Source of the DNA: an uncultured Lachnospiraceae bacterium
GTDB lineage: Bacteria; Bacillota; Clostridia; Lachnospirales; Lachnospiraceae
DNA: 6,374 bases
Assembly: GCA_946409475.1 (NCBI GenBank)
Contig: CAMJWQ010000206.1
Coordinates: 1 to 6,374 of the forward strand
Reading direction: 5' to 3'
Shown here: piece by piece, positions 6,343-6,374 of the stretch
Position numbering within the stretch: position 1 is the stretch's first letter
Layout of the letters: the number at the start of each line of letters is the position of its first letter
Notes under the pieces: generated by a model
Told to the model about the DNA's origin: nothing
The model's database searches: none
Seen by the model: the letters and a program-made list of their open reading frames with translations, nothing else
Made by a program: the position numbers and the translations under genes

Positions 6343-6374
6343 GGCTCATTTGATAACTTTCATTGCATTTGCAT

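Noticed and set aside
6351..6362. Imperfect dyad TGATAACTTTCA upstream of lacZ as a CcpA (cre) or repressor operator
   Set aside because: It lacks the central CG that cre sites require, and only about four of six base pairs match. The window ends too soon to judge.

Overview
The window suggests a low- to mid-GC Firmicute, most likely a Clostridia/Lachnospiraceae-type bacterium. The grounds are AT-rich spacers, purine-rich Shine-Dalgarno sequences before every complete gene, a good SigA-type promoter, and protein families common in gut and anaerobic clostridia. This placement is inferred from style and protein family, not from a marker gene.

Layout, plus strand: (1) at 1-216, the 3' end of a small membrane protein gene cut by the window edge; (2) at 291-470, a 59-residue two-helix membrane protein that is easily missed because of its size; (3) at about 493-521, a promoter-like sequence followed by a leader of about 155 nt; (4) at 683-2320, a Na+/phosphate cotransporter-family protein with a fused PhoU-like C-terminal domain; (5) at 2355-3221, a drug/metabolite-transporter (EamA) permease starting 34 nt downstream and probably in the same transcript. 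Minus strand: (6) at 3246-6326, a full-length LacZ-type GH2 beta-galactosidase, convergent with the EamA gene, with only 24 bp between the stop codons.

The genes form three independent units rather than one pathway. The two tiny membrane proteins look like the tail of a small cassette whose head lies left of the window. The phosphate and EamA transporters look like a two-gene operon driven from about position 520. The lacZ gene is read inward from the right, and its promoter and any sugar-transport partners lie outside the window. In lacZ, all the GH2 catalytic and metal-site residues I could align from memory of the E. coli enzyme are present, so it should be active.

I found no RNA genes, CRISPR array, insertion sequence, phage gene, or convincing rho-independent terminator. 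Nothing here amounts to a clearly new system. The points worth a second look are small: the uncharacterised 59-residue protein and its odd two-codon start context, the long leader of the phosphate transporter, the terminator-less convergent junction, and a tandem duplication straddling the lacZ stop codon.
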